From positions 2,110,501 through 2,174,500 of the forward strand of contig OX359196.1 of assembly GCA_947172415.1 (NCBI GenBank): a stretch of DNA of 64,000 bases, written 5' to 3'. The position numbers and the translations under genes were made by a program. Position 1 is the first letter of the stretch. Every line of letters begins with the position of its first letter. The stretch is from Chondrosia reniformis. Lineage: Eukaryota; Porifera; Demospongiae; Chondrillida; Chondrillidae. Below are positions 10,553 to 23,200 of this stretch, piece by piece. Under the pieces are notes generated by a model. That model worked only from the letters and a program-made list of their open reading frames with translations. It did no database searches and had not been told where the DNA came from.

Positions 10553-11068
10553 ACCATCCCTACATAAACAGTACTACCGTACTCTCTGATACATATGGTT
10601 ACTTGGCAGTATATAGGAGGAGTATAGAGATTTTGATATATTTCAACAAAGGACTAGTGCAACTGCAATAGCAACGGCTATTAAGGTTTTTCTCTTAATC
10701 TTTATGGAATTAATATACACTTATATTATAATTATTCGTTAGTGCAAACAAAACTGTTATTTTACTTTACTAACAAAAGCCTTAACAGTAATAAACCTTG
10801 TTACTTCTTGTCTTAGTTCACTAAGGCAAAGAGTATCTGGCTTGGACAACCCTCAGTCAGTCATGTTTTCCCTTCTTTGGGTTTTTAGCCAGAAGCCTCG
10901 GCTTTGCCTCCTTACGACAGTAGCAGACAGGTGCACGTCGGGCCAAACTTGACCGTCATAATAGGAGGGAGTACCTCCATACACCAATCCACCACTACTT
11001 TCCAGAGGTCAACAGGCAAGGACTGGGACAGGACTACTTATCGTCCAGGTCCCAGTCCCTCAACAGAA
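10553..11068. other. Spacer and LINE 3' untranslated region
   Basis: 10553-10850 shows nothing. From about 10850 to 11068 the GC-richer sequence continues without a break into the LINE C-terminal coding fragment on the minus strand, and probably represents its 3' UTR. Confidence 0.3.
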
Positions 11069-11660
11069 TCAGATTGATAGATGCCTCCTCAATATCCATA
11101 CAGCCGAACAGAGAACAAATCTCTGCATGGCTCTCATCACTTCTACTGCACCTTTTGACAGCTTTGGAATGCTCCTCAGGTCTCCTGGGAGTGTATTCAC
11201 AGACCCCAAAGCTCCAATTATCATCGGGACTACCTTAATTCAGTAACCCCTAAATTGTTTGCTCATCTCAGCCGCCAGCTTCTGGTACTTTTGGAACTTC
11301 TCTTGCCATCTTCCATTAAGATTGCTGTCAGTAGGAACTGACATCTCAATAATGAAGATGGACTTACATAGCCAATCGTCAATCACCAAGTCTGGCCTTC
11401 TTTCTGTCATTTCTTCATCTGTAGGGATACTAGGATCCCATGAGATTTTGACAGACCTATTCTCATAGACTGGTTTTGCTTCTAGTTTGTACCAGGGCTC
11501 TTCCTGCTTGAATCCATATTCTTTTAACAATCTCCACAACACTAGTACTATCAGTATGCCCGGTCATGCCTCTCTTTGTTGAGAGAAAATCCCTTGGGCT
11601 CACACATATTTAGTATGTATTTGACTGTTTCCATAGCCTTGCCACATTCTCTGCACTGAT
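11069..11660 (-). pseudogene. RLE-type non-LTR retrotransposon, C-terminal fragment
   Basis: The minus strand reads first CRECGKAMETVKYIL and RHDRA, a zinc-knuckle with the RH motif that follows RT. After a frame change it continues WRLLKEYGF, RRPDLVIDDW, FIIEMSVPTDSN and EKFQKYQKLAAEM. The RPD...IIE(D)-x-x-x-P-x-D pattern is the restriction-like endonuclease region of R2/NeSL-type LINEs. One in-frame TGA near 11246 interrupts it. The same frame then continues to VVPMIIGALGSV and ILRRHLSI before a stop at 11069-11071, as in intact relatives. At least one frameshift and one stop make it non-functional. Confidence 0.7.
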
Positions 11661-11728
11661 ATCTGAATTATTGTTTTATATAAACTCTCACAGTCTCTCA
11701 GTTTATATAAAACAATAATTTAGATATC
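11658..11728. repeat. 29-bp inverted repeat at the truncated end of the LINE
   Basis: Arms 11658-11686 and 11700-11728 pair with one mismatch around a 13-nt spacer. The inner arm includes GATATC(T/A), which belongs to the LINE coding sequence. The palindrome therefore seems to have formed when the LINE end was copied or joined. Confidence 0.6.
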
Positions 11729-11914
11729 AAAAATGGTGTATATATTACTTTATGTGGCTTTACTGCTATAGATTTATATATACTTGCAGGTGGCTCTAGT
11801 AAAGCTGTAAATTCATGGATTTTAAGCCATGCTTAATGGGCTTTGTTCACTCTATGTAAAATCTCCATCATGAAACTCTACCAAATTACAATGCAAAGTC
11901 CACAAACATGCAGC

Positions 11915-12042
11915 TTGGTATTTCTGTTCCATTTATCATCAAATTAAATTTAGTATATGTAATGTTGTGAGTAGTCAGTTGGTATTTCTGTTCCATTTAT
12001 CATCAAATTAAATTTAGTATATGTAATGTTGTGAGTAGTCAG
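11915..12042. repeat. 64-bp perfect tandem duplication
   Basis: Positions 11915-11978 and 11979-12042 are identical 64-bp units beginning TTGGTATTTCTG and ending GTAGTCAG. The perfect identity suggests a recent event. Confidence 0.85.
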
Positions 12043-12505
12043 GCACTGATTAGGTTGAGGGGTTATAACTGTGAAGCTAAAGGGACGATTGAATTAGTTG
12101 ACTTATTTTATTTAAACCTCAATCAACTTGTTGGAGTGAAAGTTACAAAACTAAGAGGTATTTACAGAAACTGGTAGGAAATGATTATAACTTGTGGGTT
12201 GATACATGAAGGAAATCCAACAGATGAACTTAAAAGTGTGGAATAGGTACTCTTAACGTAAGGATCGCCAAGTCACTTAGTCACGGGTGATGTCAATGAT
12301 AGTCGTACAAAACTCAGTGTATATATAACTAGGGATCTCATGGACAAAACTACAAGGAAAACAACCACAACAAAGAACAAAAGGTGATGTGGGTGAAAAC
12401 AGGAAGGATTAAGTCATGAAGAGTGAAGTGCAAATGGTTACACTAAACAAACTTAGCTATATAGTTATTGTAATTAGTCATGTGAATGCACTGCCCTCCT
12501 CCTTG
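12043..12505 (-). repeat. Probable LTR of the Ty3/gypsy fragment
   Basis: This non-coding stretch lies directly downstream (minus strand) of the gypsy polyprotein tail, where the 3' LTR should be. No second LTR copy is seen in the window, so the boundary and identity are inferred from position only. Confidence 0.3.
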
Positions 12506-12509
12506 AAGA

Positions 12510-12880
12510 GGATGGCCCGTCCGATTAATGGGATATGAAGACGTCGAATCTGTCTGGAGGTCTGTGGTTCCGCTGAGGGTATCGGCTCGAGTGCTCAGAT
12601 GGAGGTTGTGCAGCTACAGCAGCATGATCCTGCTCAAGTACCTCATGCAGAGTGATCCTCTGCCTCTACCAACTGGGGTTCAAAGTGGGATGGAGTAGTG
12701 CTTGTGCTGGGGGCTGAGGCAGCAGTCCTAGGAGGTGTTCCTCCTGGCTCCGGAGCTGGGGTGTGGATTGGTCCAGCGGGTGCTTATGGCATTGTATATA
12801 CATGGTTTCAATCTGTCAAAATGATTCACCAATCTCTCTCTGGATCTGGAACATTCTGAAACCATTTGGACATTGAAATT
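12510..12880 (-). pseudogene. Ty3/gypsy polyprotein, C-terminal tail
   Basis: The minus strand encodes RLVNHFDRLKPC, the signature near the end of Ty3/gypsy integrases. A Pro/Ser-rich tail follows, and then SRYPQRNHRPPDRF, the usual basic end of such polyproteins. Only this tail is present; protease, RT and most of integrase are missing. It is joined directly to the collagen domain upstream at about 12870-12880. Confidence 0.6.
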
Positions 12881-13610
12881 GCATACTACCTCTACCTTGT
12901 CACTTGGCAATCCAAAGTTGGGATCAATGAAATATATACCTGTTTTTGCATTGTCAGTGTTGAGGAAGACATGCATCTCGACATGTTGGGCAAGGCTTGT
13001 ACTCTGCATCATCACAATACCTTAATTCTAGAGGTGTCGTACCATTCAGGGCCGTCTTTCTCTCCTCCTCCGTGGGCCGAGTTGAAGTGCTTCTTTGGGT
13101 CAGCCAAAGTTGTCGAGCCATCACAATATCCAGGTTGACCTGGTGGACCAGGTGAACCACGAGGACCAGGGTGTCCTTTGTCTCCATCTACACCATCTCT
13201 ACCATGTCCACCTTCTGGACCTGATGTACCCTGAGGACCTTGGGACTCGGGATCACCACAAGGACCAGCTGGACCAGGAGAACCCCTTGTTCCCTGATAT
13301 CTGGAAGGACCAGGTGGACCGGGTGGTCCAGGTGTTCCAACTGATCCAGATTGACCTTGTCTACCCGGCAACCCAAATTCACCTCTGTCTCCCTTAACAC
13401 TAGTTGCGCCAATCTCTCCCTTGGATCCCTGTTGTCCTGATGTACCATTGGCTCCCTTATCACCCTTCTCGCCGTCACCTCCTTGTTGACCAATAACACC
13501 AGGTCTACCAGGTGCTCCTGGGCTTCCACGAGGACCAGGTGGTCCAGGAAGACCGAAGGCCTCAGATGTACCAGGGATACTGGGGGCACCAGGGGCACCA
13601 ATGGGACCAG
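12870..13610 (-). pseudogene. Fibrillar-type collagen, C-terminal triple helix and truncated COLFI domain
   Basis: From about 13608 down to 13125 the minus strand encodes a long Gly-X-Y run with brief interruptions, for example [15 protein letters not shown] and [11 protein letters not shown] non-helical segment with YCDG follows, then KPC(P)TCRD and GIYFIDPNFG and VVCNF. These are the first motifs of the fibrillar collagen C-propeptide (COLFI), which guides chain trimerisation. The helix frame ends in TGA at about 13012, and the COLFI motifs lie in two other frames, so at least two frameshifts are present. COLFI is cut off after about 50 residues, where gypsy sequence begins. An in-frame TAA lies just upstream of the helix, and the only candidate acceptor is the CCCCCAG near 13572. 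It is a broken gene fragment. Confidence 0.7.
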
Positions 13611-13613
13611 CAT

Positions 13614-13819
13614 AAGGAAGTTAAGTAACTAATGATACAAATTCCGGGATCTAAAAGTAATATTTCAATTGATCATGATCTATATACTCTAAAATGTCAT
13701 GGTATGTATATAAAATTGCTAATGAAACCCCTTTTCTATTAAAGCTATCATGATGAGTGATCAAGAGAAGTTTTAATTGAAATTGCAGAGTTTGCAATTG
13801 TATACAGTAAAACACCAGA
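13614..13819. other. Short AT-rich spacer
   Basis: Nothing recognisable lies between the collagen fragment and the next MITE. Confidence 0.3.
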
Positions 13820-14341
13820 ACATTTATGACCGTCCATGTGAAAAGGGGCATTTTTGCATATGCAACTAAAATTGCATTTGCACGGGCTTCCGTAGTGCTA
13901 GCGAATGGTGCAAACAGAAGTGTCATAGCTGTTATGGATCCGAAGTTACGACAATTTGAAAATAGAAATATTGCCAAAAGCATTATGGTAAAATAGCTTA
14001 AAATTTTACCTCCGTTTAGGTAAAACTTCATATAAAATGATGACATCCTTGACTGCACAATCTCAATCAAATCTAGTCGAATGGATAATGATATTCACCG
14101 TTCCGTATATAGAACAAAATGGCATATTTCTGGTAGCTTCTATTTAATAACATCAGATTTATCATACAAAGAAGACTGAAATAACGACGACAACATTGGG
14201 AAAGGTTAGAGTAATGAATATTTAAAATTAAACCACGGTTTTGACTATATTGCCATGACATTTTTAAAATACCCGTACTGAACATAATATTGCTACAGCG
14301 CGAAAATGCCCCTACCTTTTCACATGGACGGTCACATTTGT
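13820..14341. mobile_element. MITE with about 35-bp terminal inverted repeats
   Basis: The left end contains GACCGTCCATGTGAAAA followed by GGGGCATTTT. The right end is its inverse, AAAATGCCCC...TTTTCACATGGACGGTC. The roughly 520-bp interior has two unrecognised minus-strand open frames and no transposase. The superfamily is unclear, as no target-site duplication is obvious. Confidence 0.65.
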
Positions 14342-14579
14342 TGTATACAGCAATAACTGTATAATTAAGGAAGAACCATGCAGCATTCTAATTTATAATA
14401 CATTTCCATGGTGATTTGTTGAGTCAAGTGGAAGAAGGGCTCTGGAGAAAATGTCTCAGAAACCGACGAACTCGCTTAATGTTAGGCCCACAACAGCCAC
14501 ATGCATGTTTATGTATTACACCTTTATATACTGAATTGAGCAGAACCAAGGAAATGGGGAAGTTGGCTGGAAGAGTATA

Positions 14580-15420
14580 CTGGCTAGAGACATTATAAAC
14601 TGTACCTGTGGGAAGAAGAGAGAGTCAGTGTCGAAGGACAAGAGGGATTGGGCGCAGTGCAATCTTTGTAGGTGTTGGTCCCATTCTTCTTGCTCCAGAA
14701 TTGTGCAAAGCCTGGTAGCTAGAGGAGGTGCCTTTATACTGCTTCTTTTGCCAAATGGAAGGGATGTCAAAGCAAACCAAGGAGAATTGCAAACACTGCG
14801 AGTGACTTGAGGCAGTAGAGAAGGGGTAAAATGGAAGGGATGTCAAAGCAAACCAAGGAGAATTGCAAACACTGCGAGTGACTTGAGGCAGTAGAGAAGG
14901 GGTACAAGTTACTGGAAGAGAAAAACAAAGATATGAAGGCAGAGATGGCTTGGTTGGAGGGAATTACGGTCGAAAAAGAGGACAGAATAAGACAGCTTGA
15001 TAGGGAATTAGCAGAACAAAAGTAAAATATCGACAAAGTCACACCAGCAAAAGACAGGGAAGTTAACCAACTCCAGGAAGGCCTGAGAGAGCAGAAAAAG
15101 GCCGTGGAAGAGCAGAAGAAAGCAGTCGAAGAGCTGAAGGCGATTATTAAGAAAGAGAAACCACCTTAACCCTGGATGGAAGAAGTTAAGAAAAGCAGGT
15201 CTAGCAGTAAGAGGACGAAAAAGGAAGGCCGCAAGAGAAAGCAGAAAAAAGAAAATGTAGACAAAGATAAGGGAAGAGAAAGCAAAAAGAAAGCTGAAGA
15301 CAGAGGCTGCTCAGAAGACTGCCAGAGGATACCAAAGAAGGAGGTGAGAGGAAACTTTGGAGAATGTGCAGACCCCAGCAGGTAGGCCAGGTAAAAAATT
15401 GAACGAAATGATTACCTGAC
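14580..15420 (+). pseudogene. LINE ORF1 remnant: PHD-like zinc finger plus coiled coil
   Basis: Plus-strand fragments read C-KKRESVSKDKRDWAQC-LCRCWSHSSC and, after a frame change, YCFFCQMEGM. This is a Cys/His pattern like a PHD finger. A long Glu/Lys-rich coiled coil follows (EKNKDMKAEM, EEQKKAVEEL) and then a Lys/Arg-rich tail. The same architecture is found on the minus strand at 62.3-62.9 kb next to a LINE endonuclease and RT. This is therefore ORF1 of the same or a sister LINE family, which probably binds nucleic acid. Frameshifts, stops and an internal 76-bp duplication make it non-functional. Confidence 0.6.
14753..14904. repeat. 76-bp tandem duplication inside the LINE ORF1
   Basis: Units 14753-14828 and 14829-14904 are essentially identical. 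Because 76 is not divisible by three, the duplication itself breaks the reading frame. Confidence 0.85.
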
Positions 15421-15479
15421 CACTCACTATACTTAGCTGGTCATTAGAAATATCAGTACCATTATGAGCTAGCACAATA

Positions 15480-16545
15480 GAAGAAAAAGAAAGTGGGAAG
15501 GTGCACGTACTGATTACTGAGGAATATCGAGCTGACAAGGAAGATGAACTAAATGCTATTACCAAAGATATCAATGGTCTGAGAAGCAACAATGATCAGG
15601 AGACACTGGACCTGGTATATATATGACAACCTTGTGACCACACTAAGAGATGTTGGTGTTCAAAGAGACAGGATGAGCAAAAAAAGAGGAAGCTGAAGAA
15701 AAGTCACCCATGGTGGAACAGAGAGCTATGGAAAAGGAAGAAGGATTTCAGGAAAGCTGAAAGATTATATGGTTGCAATGTATAAGTAAGGACAAGGAGA
15801 AGCGAAGGGCACTGAGAGAAGTGTATACATTAAAGAGGAGAGAATACTCTAGGGCAATCCAACAGGAGAAGAGAAACTTCAATTAAATGAGAGAGAGGGA
15901 TATGCAAAAACAACTGCAGTCTAACCCACAGAGGTTGTGGAAGGAGCTGAAGAATATATATAGGTATAGACTATGGAGCAGAAGTGTGGGGGACAAGGGC
16001 AGTTGATAGGTCAGTATACAGGGTACAGAATAGGGTGATTTCTAGGGTAGGTATCCATCATCCTATTAAAGCCTTAGAAACTGATTGGAGCTGGATACCA
16101 ACTATAGGTGGAGAATGAGACTTAAGTATTAATGTATTGGAGGAAGCTCTTAATTATGCCAGATACCACAGTAATTAAAAAGATAATGAACCATATACTA
16201 TCCTAGGACATTAAGGTGCTTGGGATTGATTCTTAAGATAAATGACATCTTTGAAAGGTTGAAGTTAGGGAACCGTCTTGATTGTAAAAGCCTATCTGGG
16301 AATGAAAATCAAATCAGTAATATATAGTTGCCCTACAAGAGAACTTAAGAATAAGGAATGTAATGATAGTATGAATGGTAGTTGCAAGCTAAGGGACCTA
16401 GTCAGTCTGATGCATGGACAGTGAGGAAGCAGGTTATAGGACTGAAATTACAAATAGGGAGGTTAGAAGTCTGATAGCCAATCTGAGAGGTCGTTCAGCT
16501 AGACTAAGGATTGAGGAGGGAAGATGGCCCTAAATGATAAATAAA
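15480..16545 (+). pseudogene. LINE ORF2 remnant, internally deleted
   Basis: Scattered plus-strand fragments resemble the linker before RT (KKSHPWWNRELWKRKKDF) and then directly the post-RT region (YGAEVWG and RVQNRVISRVGIHHP). The catalytic RT core is missing. Stops are frequent. It belongs with the ORF1 remnant just upstream. Confidence 0.5.
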
Positions 16546-16611
16546 GAAAGGAAAAAAGAAAAAGAAAGGTCAGATGAGAGTCTACAGACAACCAATATTC
16601 GATTTCAGAAG

Positions 16612-17100
16612 ATATGCATGCAATTTTAAGAGGGTATATAGTACAATTGAGAATTGTCTAGCTGTATATTTACAAGTGCACATGCTTTAACGTCAAAAGT
16701 CTAGAATCAGTAGTAGTGTTTGCAAATGTTTGAGCTGTAAGAGTTAAATTGTCACTTTCCACTGTTTCATTTATGAATATTCCTGTGGTAAGAGTTTGAC
16801 ATTAGTTGTGTTAACTAGTGGATATTTCAAAGATATATATCAATTCTTGAGAGGAATTGGGTGGCCTGTGTGTGAATGATTATAAAGTTCATGATCACTA
16901 TTATAACAGATCGAGTACTGTGTACATATGCATCTGTTATATTATAATATGGAAACTATATTATATATATATATATAAATCATGACGGCTTATAACTCAT
17001 ACAAATTAAGAGGGTATGTACAATTGTGAATTTTAAGTGTCTAGCTGTATATTTACAAGTGCACATGCTTCAACATCAAGGTCTAGAATCAATATACATG
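16612..17100. repeat. Interspersed-repeat copies upstream of the GGAT tract
   Basis: About 90 bp at 16640-16700 recur, diverged, at 17010-17100 (TCTAGCTGTATATTTACAAG). The block 16705-16830 is also found at 32960-33085, so it is a dispersed repeat. No gene is present. Confidence 0.5.
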
Positions 17101-17146
17101 CAGTGCAAGTGTGTCTATAAAGGAAAATGATAGAAACTACCCCCCT

Positions 17147-19034
17147 GGATGGATGGATGGATGGATGGATGGATGGATGGATGGATGGATGGATGGATGG
17201 ATGGATGGATGGATGGATGGATGGATGGATGGATGGATGGATGGATGGATGGATGGATGGATGGATGGATGGATGGATGGATGGATGGATGGATGGATGG
17301 ATGGATGGATGGATGGATGGATGGATGGATGGATGGATGGATGGATGGATGGATGGATGGATGGATGGATGGATGGATGGATGGATGGATGGATGGATGG
17401 ATGGATGGATGGATGGATGGATGGATGGATGGATGGATGGATGGATGGATGGATGGATGGATGGATGGATGGATGGATGGATGGATGGATGGATGGATGG
17501 ATGGATGGATGGATGGATGGATGGATGGATGGATGGATGGATGGATGGATGGATGGATGGATGGATGGATGGATGGATGGATGGATGGATGGATGGATGG
17601 ATGGATGGATGGATGGATGGATGGATGGATGGATGGATGGATGGATGGATGGATGGATGGATGGATGGATGGATGGATGGATGGATGGATGGATGGATGG
17701 ATGGATGGATGGATGGATGGATGGATGGATGGATGGATGGATGGATGGATGGATGGATGGATGGATGGATGGATGGATGGATGGATGGATGGATGGATGG
17801 ATGGATGGATGGATGGATGGATGGATGGATGGATGGATGGATGGATGGATGGATGGATGGATGGATGGATGGATGGATGGATGGATGGATGGATGGATGG
17901 ATGGATGGATGGATGGATGGATGGATGGATGGATGGATGGATGGATGGATGGATGGATGGATGGATGGATGGATGGATGGATGGATGGATGGATGGATGG
18001 ATGGATGGATGGATGGATGGATGGATGGATGGATGGATGGATGGATGGATGGATGGATGGATGGATGGATGGATGGATGGATGGATGGATGGATGGATGG
18101 ATGGATGGATGGATGGATGGATGGATGGATGGATGGATGGATGGATGGATGGATGGATGGATGGATGGATGGATGGATGGATGGATGGATGGATGGATGG
18201 ATGGATGGATGGATGGATGGATGGATGGATGGATGGATGGATGGATGGATGGATGGATGGATGGATGGATGGATGGATGGATGGATGGATGGATGGATGG
18301 ATGGATGGATGGATGGATGGATGGATGGATGGATGGATGGATGGATGGATGGATGGATGGATGGATGGATGGATGGATGGATGGATGGATGGATGGATGG
18401 ATGGATGGATGGATGGATGGATGGATGGATGGATGGATGGATGGATGGATGGATGGATGGATGGATGGATGGATGGATGGATGGATGGATGGATGGATGG
18501 ATGGATGGATGGATGGATGGATGGATGGATGGATGGATGGATGGATGGATGGATGGATGGATGGATGGATGGATGGATGGATGGATGGATGGATGGATGG
18601 ATGGATGGATGGATGGATGGATGGATGGATGGATGGATGGATGGATGGATGGATGGATGGATGGATGGATGGATGGATGGATGGATGGATGGATGGATGG
18701 ATGGATGGATGGATGGATGGATGGATGGATGGATGGATGGATGGATGGATGGATGGATGGATGGATGGATGGATGGATGGATGGATGGATGGATGGATGG
18801 ATGGATGGATGGATGGATGGATGGATGGATGGATGGATGGATGGATGGATGGATGGATGGATGGATGGATGGATGGATGGATGGATGGATGGATGGATGG
18901 ATGGATGGATGGATGGATGGATGGATGGATGGATGGATGGATGGATGGATGGATGGATGGATGGATGGATGGATGGATGGATGGATGGATGGATGGATGG
19001 ATGGATGGATGGATGGATGGATGGATGGATGGAT
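17147..19034. repeat. Pure (GGAT)472 tetranucleotide tract
   Basis: 1,888 bp of GGAT repeats with no visible interruption, bounded by CCCCCT on the left and CAAACG on the right. All six frames are open (WMDG on plus, HPSI on minus), so the 600-codon open frames here are artefacts. The real length in the genome may differ, as such tracts are hard to assemble. Confidence 0.98.
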
Positions 19035-20221
19035 CAAACGTCCTATACTACAGGACAAGAGTTAAAATGTCTATCTGGGAACAGGTAGCTTTGGCTTCAA
19101 ATCCACAGAGGCTTTCATGTGACTGTTAAGAACTTCATAATCATGCATGCCCAGTTTACACCTCTGGGGGTTGTTTGATCCTTAGAAAGCTAGAGTAAGT
19201 GACTCACACACTTCAGAATGTCAAAATTACTTTTTTGAAATTTTATAAAATATAGAGCCCTATAGAGAGGGTGAAACATCCATCTGGAGTTCCTAGCTTG
19301 TCACCTTGGGAAGAGATCACAGGTTGCCATTTAATAGGACTTCTGTCCCCCATGCAGACAAGATACAACTTGTGTCACTTGAATTGGCTGATCATGTAAT
19401 ATTTTCCAGTGATTATGTATAATTTCTGTCATAGCTATTGCACTGGCTTCGTGCAATTATATAACTCACATTTTTTCACTGTGATAGAATACTGTTGGCA
19501 GCATAGGATCGGCAACCAAATATAGTGCAATATTCCAAATTAAGAAATTCACATACAGAGGAAAGATACTGAATGACTTCCAAGAAGAGTGTATTATTTA
19601 TGGATTAACTGGAGGAATGGCAGTGGGATGAGTATACGTAGGTGCTTTAAAGGGGCTGGAGTTAGGGAGATAATTGACCACAACTTCACTATTTTTGAGA
19701 AAGGTGTTTGAATATCATTTTAGAATGAAGAGATATGTAATCATGGATGATGACGCAATCCTAAGTCATTTAATAACAACTAGAACTAAAAATACAATAC
19801 TTTATAGAATTTTTCTTCAATTCATACTTAAAATGAAAGCACACCAAGCATTAGCTGGCAACTACAGCTAGTTTGTGGCATCAAAACTGAATTTTGGTTT
19901 GGCTATATTTATTGAATCAATGAATTGATGATATAGAAATCAACTTACACTATATAATTTGTGTGTGATTTCATAATTGCTTTCCAAATGCATTCAGAAT
20001 TGATATAAAAGTAGTGTACTTTAAGTTTCAGAATCTTTAATTAGTAGTTAAATTTAGTTATTATGGTATGGGGTGTGCCTAGATTATCCACACAGTTCTA
20101 TATATGAACTACCTAACAATATATATTATTGTAAGTACACATATATGAATGGATAATCAAGTTATTGTATGCACACATCATGCTCGGTTGACATATGTAT
20201 GGATTAAACAGGAATATCAAG
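19035..20221. other. AT-rich region with no recognised gene
   Basis: The only open frames are short and lack any domain. This is the downstream flank of the minus-strand receptor gene that ends at 20222. Confidence 0.4.
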
Positions 20222-23200
20222 TTAAATATAGGTTGGTTCATATTCAGTCTGACTCATCTCAATAGGTACATAAGAAGGATTCCACTCCATTGCATCCACT
20301 TTAACACCTTCATTAGCAGCTGTTTCTATTATTAAACAAAGCAAAGTCTGATTGATATAGAGTAAATATAGATCTCAGTAATATATCTCATGAATATAGT
20401 TACTTAATTACCTATTGGAGATGTACATTTCTCATTCTTACTACGGATATTGACCTTCTTGTGCATACAAAGAGCTAAAACAACACATGTAGCTATGAGT
20501 GTACTCCAAGTAACAATCAAAAGTGAAGTTACTACTCCAAAAGCAGACCATGCTGGCACACAGCTAGCCAATGCACATCCAGAAGTGCCTGTATAAAGAA
20601 AAAGTAGCTCTATATCACTCTATCTATTAAAAGGTTTATGTATACATATTATACTATAAGTATATACATCTATAATTTTAGCTATATGTATATATATTAT
20701 ATGTGCATTTATATGACATTTAGTCTTACATTGATGATTTAATCTTTGAATTGTGATTGTGTTACTTTCTTCCAGTCCTCCATTTTGTAGTTTCATTGCA
20801 CAAATAAAGCTGTCTCCATACTCAGCCATGATGGACAGAACTGTCTCTTCATTTTTATTCATAACTACTCCCTCAAGGTACTCAACAAAACTACCATTGT
20901 TCTTCTTCCAAAAAGTTGACTTTGCATTGAAGGCTATATCATTTCTATTATGATGCTGACATGTCAAAATAACGTGACAGTTCCTTAATGGAGAAGCCTT
21001 TAGAGTTGTATTCTCTGTTATAACAGTAAAGATATATATATATATATATATATGTACATAATGTAAAATGTAAGAAATAGTAAAACGTTTAAACTTGACT
21101 TCCTCTAGACCTATCTGAAAGCATATCCTATTATTATTGATTATTGATTTAAGTGCATCATGTGCTGGACGCACACTAGGGTTACATTGCCCTATGTAGC
21201 ACTGTAGAAGGAGTAATGAAACATACATTCACGATAAACACAATCCGTATAACTTCTAATTCATCTCCTACCAACAACTCTATCTTGAGCTCAAAATCTT
21301 CCCTGAGAGAATTGTTTATTCACAATCAGCCTCTCAATTCTCTAAAATATATGGTGCCATTTTGAATCCAATTCCATCAACGGTTCCTCCTTTCCTTTGA
21401 GCTCAAACCACCAAATATCCTTTCCTCCTCTTCTTTTGAAAATCCTTTCCACTCATAACGGTCTAGCTTTTTCCAGCAACAATAGGTTGCAACCTCCCTC
21501 TGGACTTGACTAGCAAGCAGTGATCTACTCATTCTACTAATTCTTTATCTGCTTCCGTGGCAAGTTTTTTGCAGTTCTTTTGTCCTTAAATTAGTCAATC
21601 GCAATGCAACATATATAATATACAGAGCTGACGCTTTAAGTTCCTATATGCATGTACTCCAAACCACAAAAGACTCTGGACTCCCATACATCTTCGTTTC
21701 TTGTCACCATCAGCTTTAGCTGGTCCATTACGTTTTCTCTAGCTTCAATCCTAATTGCAAGCCTACTCACTCTTTTTCTGCATCTTCTTTAAGGGTTCCT
21801 TCAATTAAGCTACTTCATTCATATGGATATCCTCGTTATCAATAAACCTTTGACAAAATTGCATTGGTAGTCATTGCCCAGGAAGATGTCCATTCATTTC
21901 TACTGTTTCTTCTGTGCTATAACGAAGCTGATGGTTGTGTAACATAAATGATGCCACCGGCTTCTACAATTCTCACATTGCATGAACCCAATCCTTTCTA
22001 TCTCTTGCTGCTGACTCCCTATTTCTCCCACAAATGCACCTTGTTACATCCACTTAACTTGGGGTTTCACCAACTGCCGTTTTATTAATTTTCCTTCACT
22101 TTGAGACATCAAACTTTCCCTTTGCACTCAAACTGGTGTTACAACATCCTTAGCAGGGCTTTTACCAGACATGATGCTTTTAGATGCCTTTGATAGCATT
22201 TTCTTCACCTTTATTCTTACAACCTTTCAACTTTTATATTTATCTTGATGAGCCTCAGTAACAGAAATTCATTTAAATGAATGTTTCGACCCGTAGGTCT
22301 TCATCAACAATAATGAAGATTCTGTTACAACTGCTAGTTTAAATAGAAAAGGGTTGACAGGGGGTGATGCAGGAAAAGGGAAATTGGAGCCAAAATAAAA
22401 TTGAGATATTTTTATACAGAAGTGATATTGATGGTATTATATCCTTCCAGATTGGATCAATGGATAGATACATATATATATATATTCAAACATAATAATT
22501 ATGGTGTGTATGTGTCTATATAGTGTATCTGCACTTGCATGTGTATATATTATATATATAGAGTCCATTATATAATTATACAGCAGTAAATGTGTATATG
22601 TCAAACACTCACTTAATGTAATGATTGAAAGTTGTAAAGGTACACTCTCCACTGTTACACTAACAGCTCTGATAATTACAGTGTATGCTGTATTAGGAAC
22701 CAGTCCTTCAATGGTAATATTAGCTTCAATAACTTGAAGAGTTTCTGCTCTGCCACCGCCATGTTCTGAACTAAAGCTAACTTTATAATGAATGTTATGA
22801 TAACATACATCAAAATGTTTCCATTCCAGTAATAATGAGGAACTGCTTCTAGAAGGGCTAACACTGTTTGGTCGTGATGGATTACCTATACAAAAGGTCA
22901 TAGAGACTATGTACTGTAACTAAGAGTCTATATACGACTTCTGTGAGACACTTATGTTAAGTTTTATAAGGTGCATGGATCTATAATATATATTTAGAAA
23001 GGGGCTAATTATGGATACAATAGCTCACTGCATGGAGATTTCAGAAAATAACATAATTAATAAATGCTAAAAATATGAATTTGCATGTGGTACAGTGCCT
23101 TGATGACTTCAGCTTTAATTTTTTATCTCATATGTCTACCTTCCACTTTTTTATGTATTATACGTATGTTTACCTGTATATATGTGTGCATGTATACATG

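Noticed and set aside
13188..13613. 141-codon minus frame rich in Val/Leu
   Set aside because: Out-of-frame reading of the collagen Gly-X-Y region.
17111..19129. Four open frames of 638-672 codons (WMDG and HPSI repeats)
   Set aside because: They are translations of the (GGAT)472 tract, which has no stop codon in any frame.
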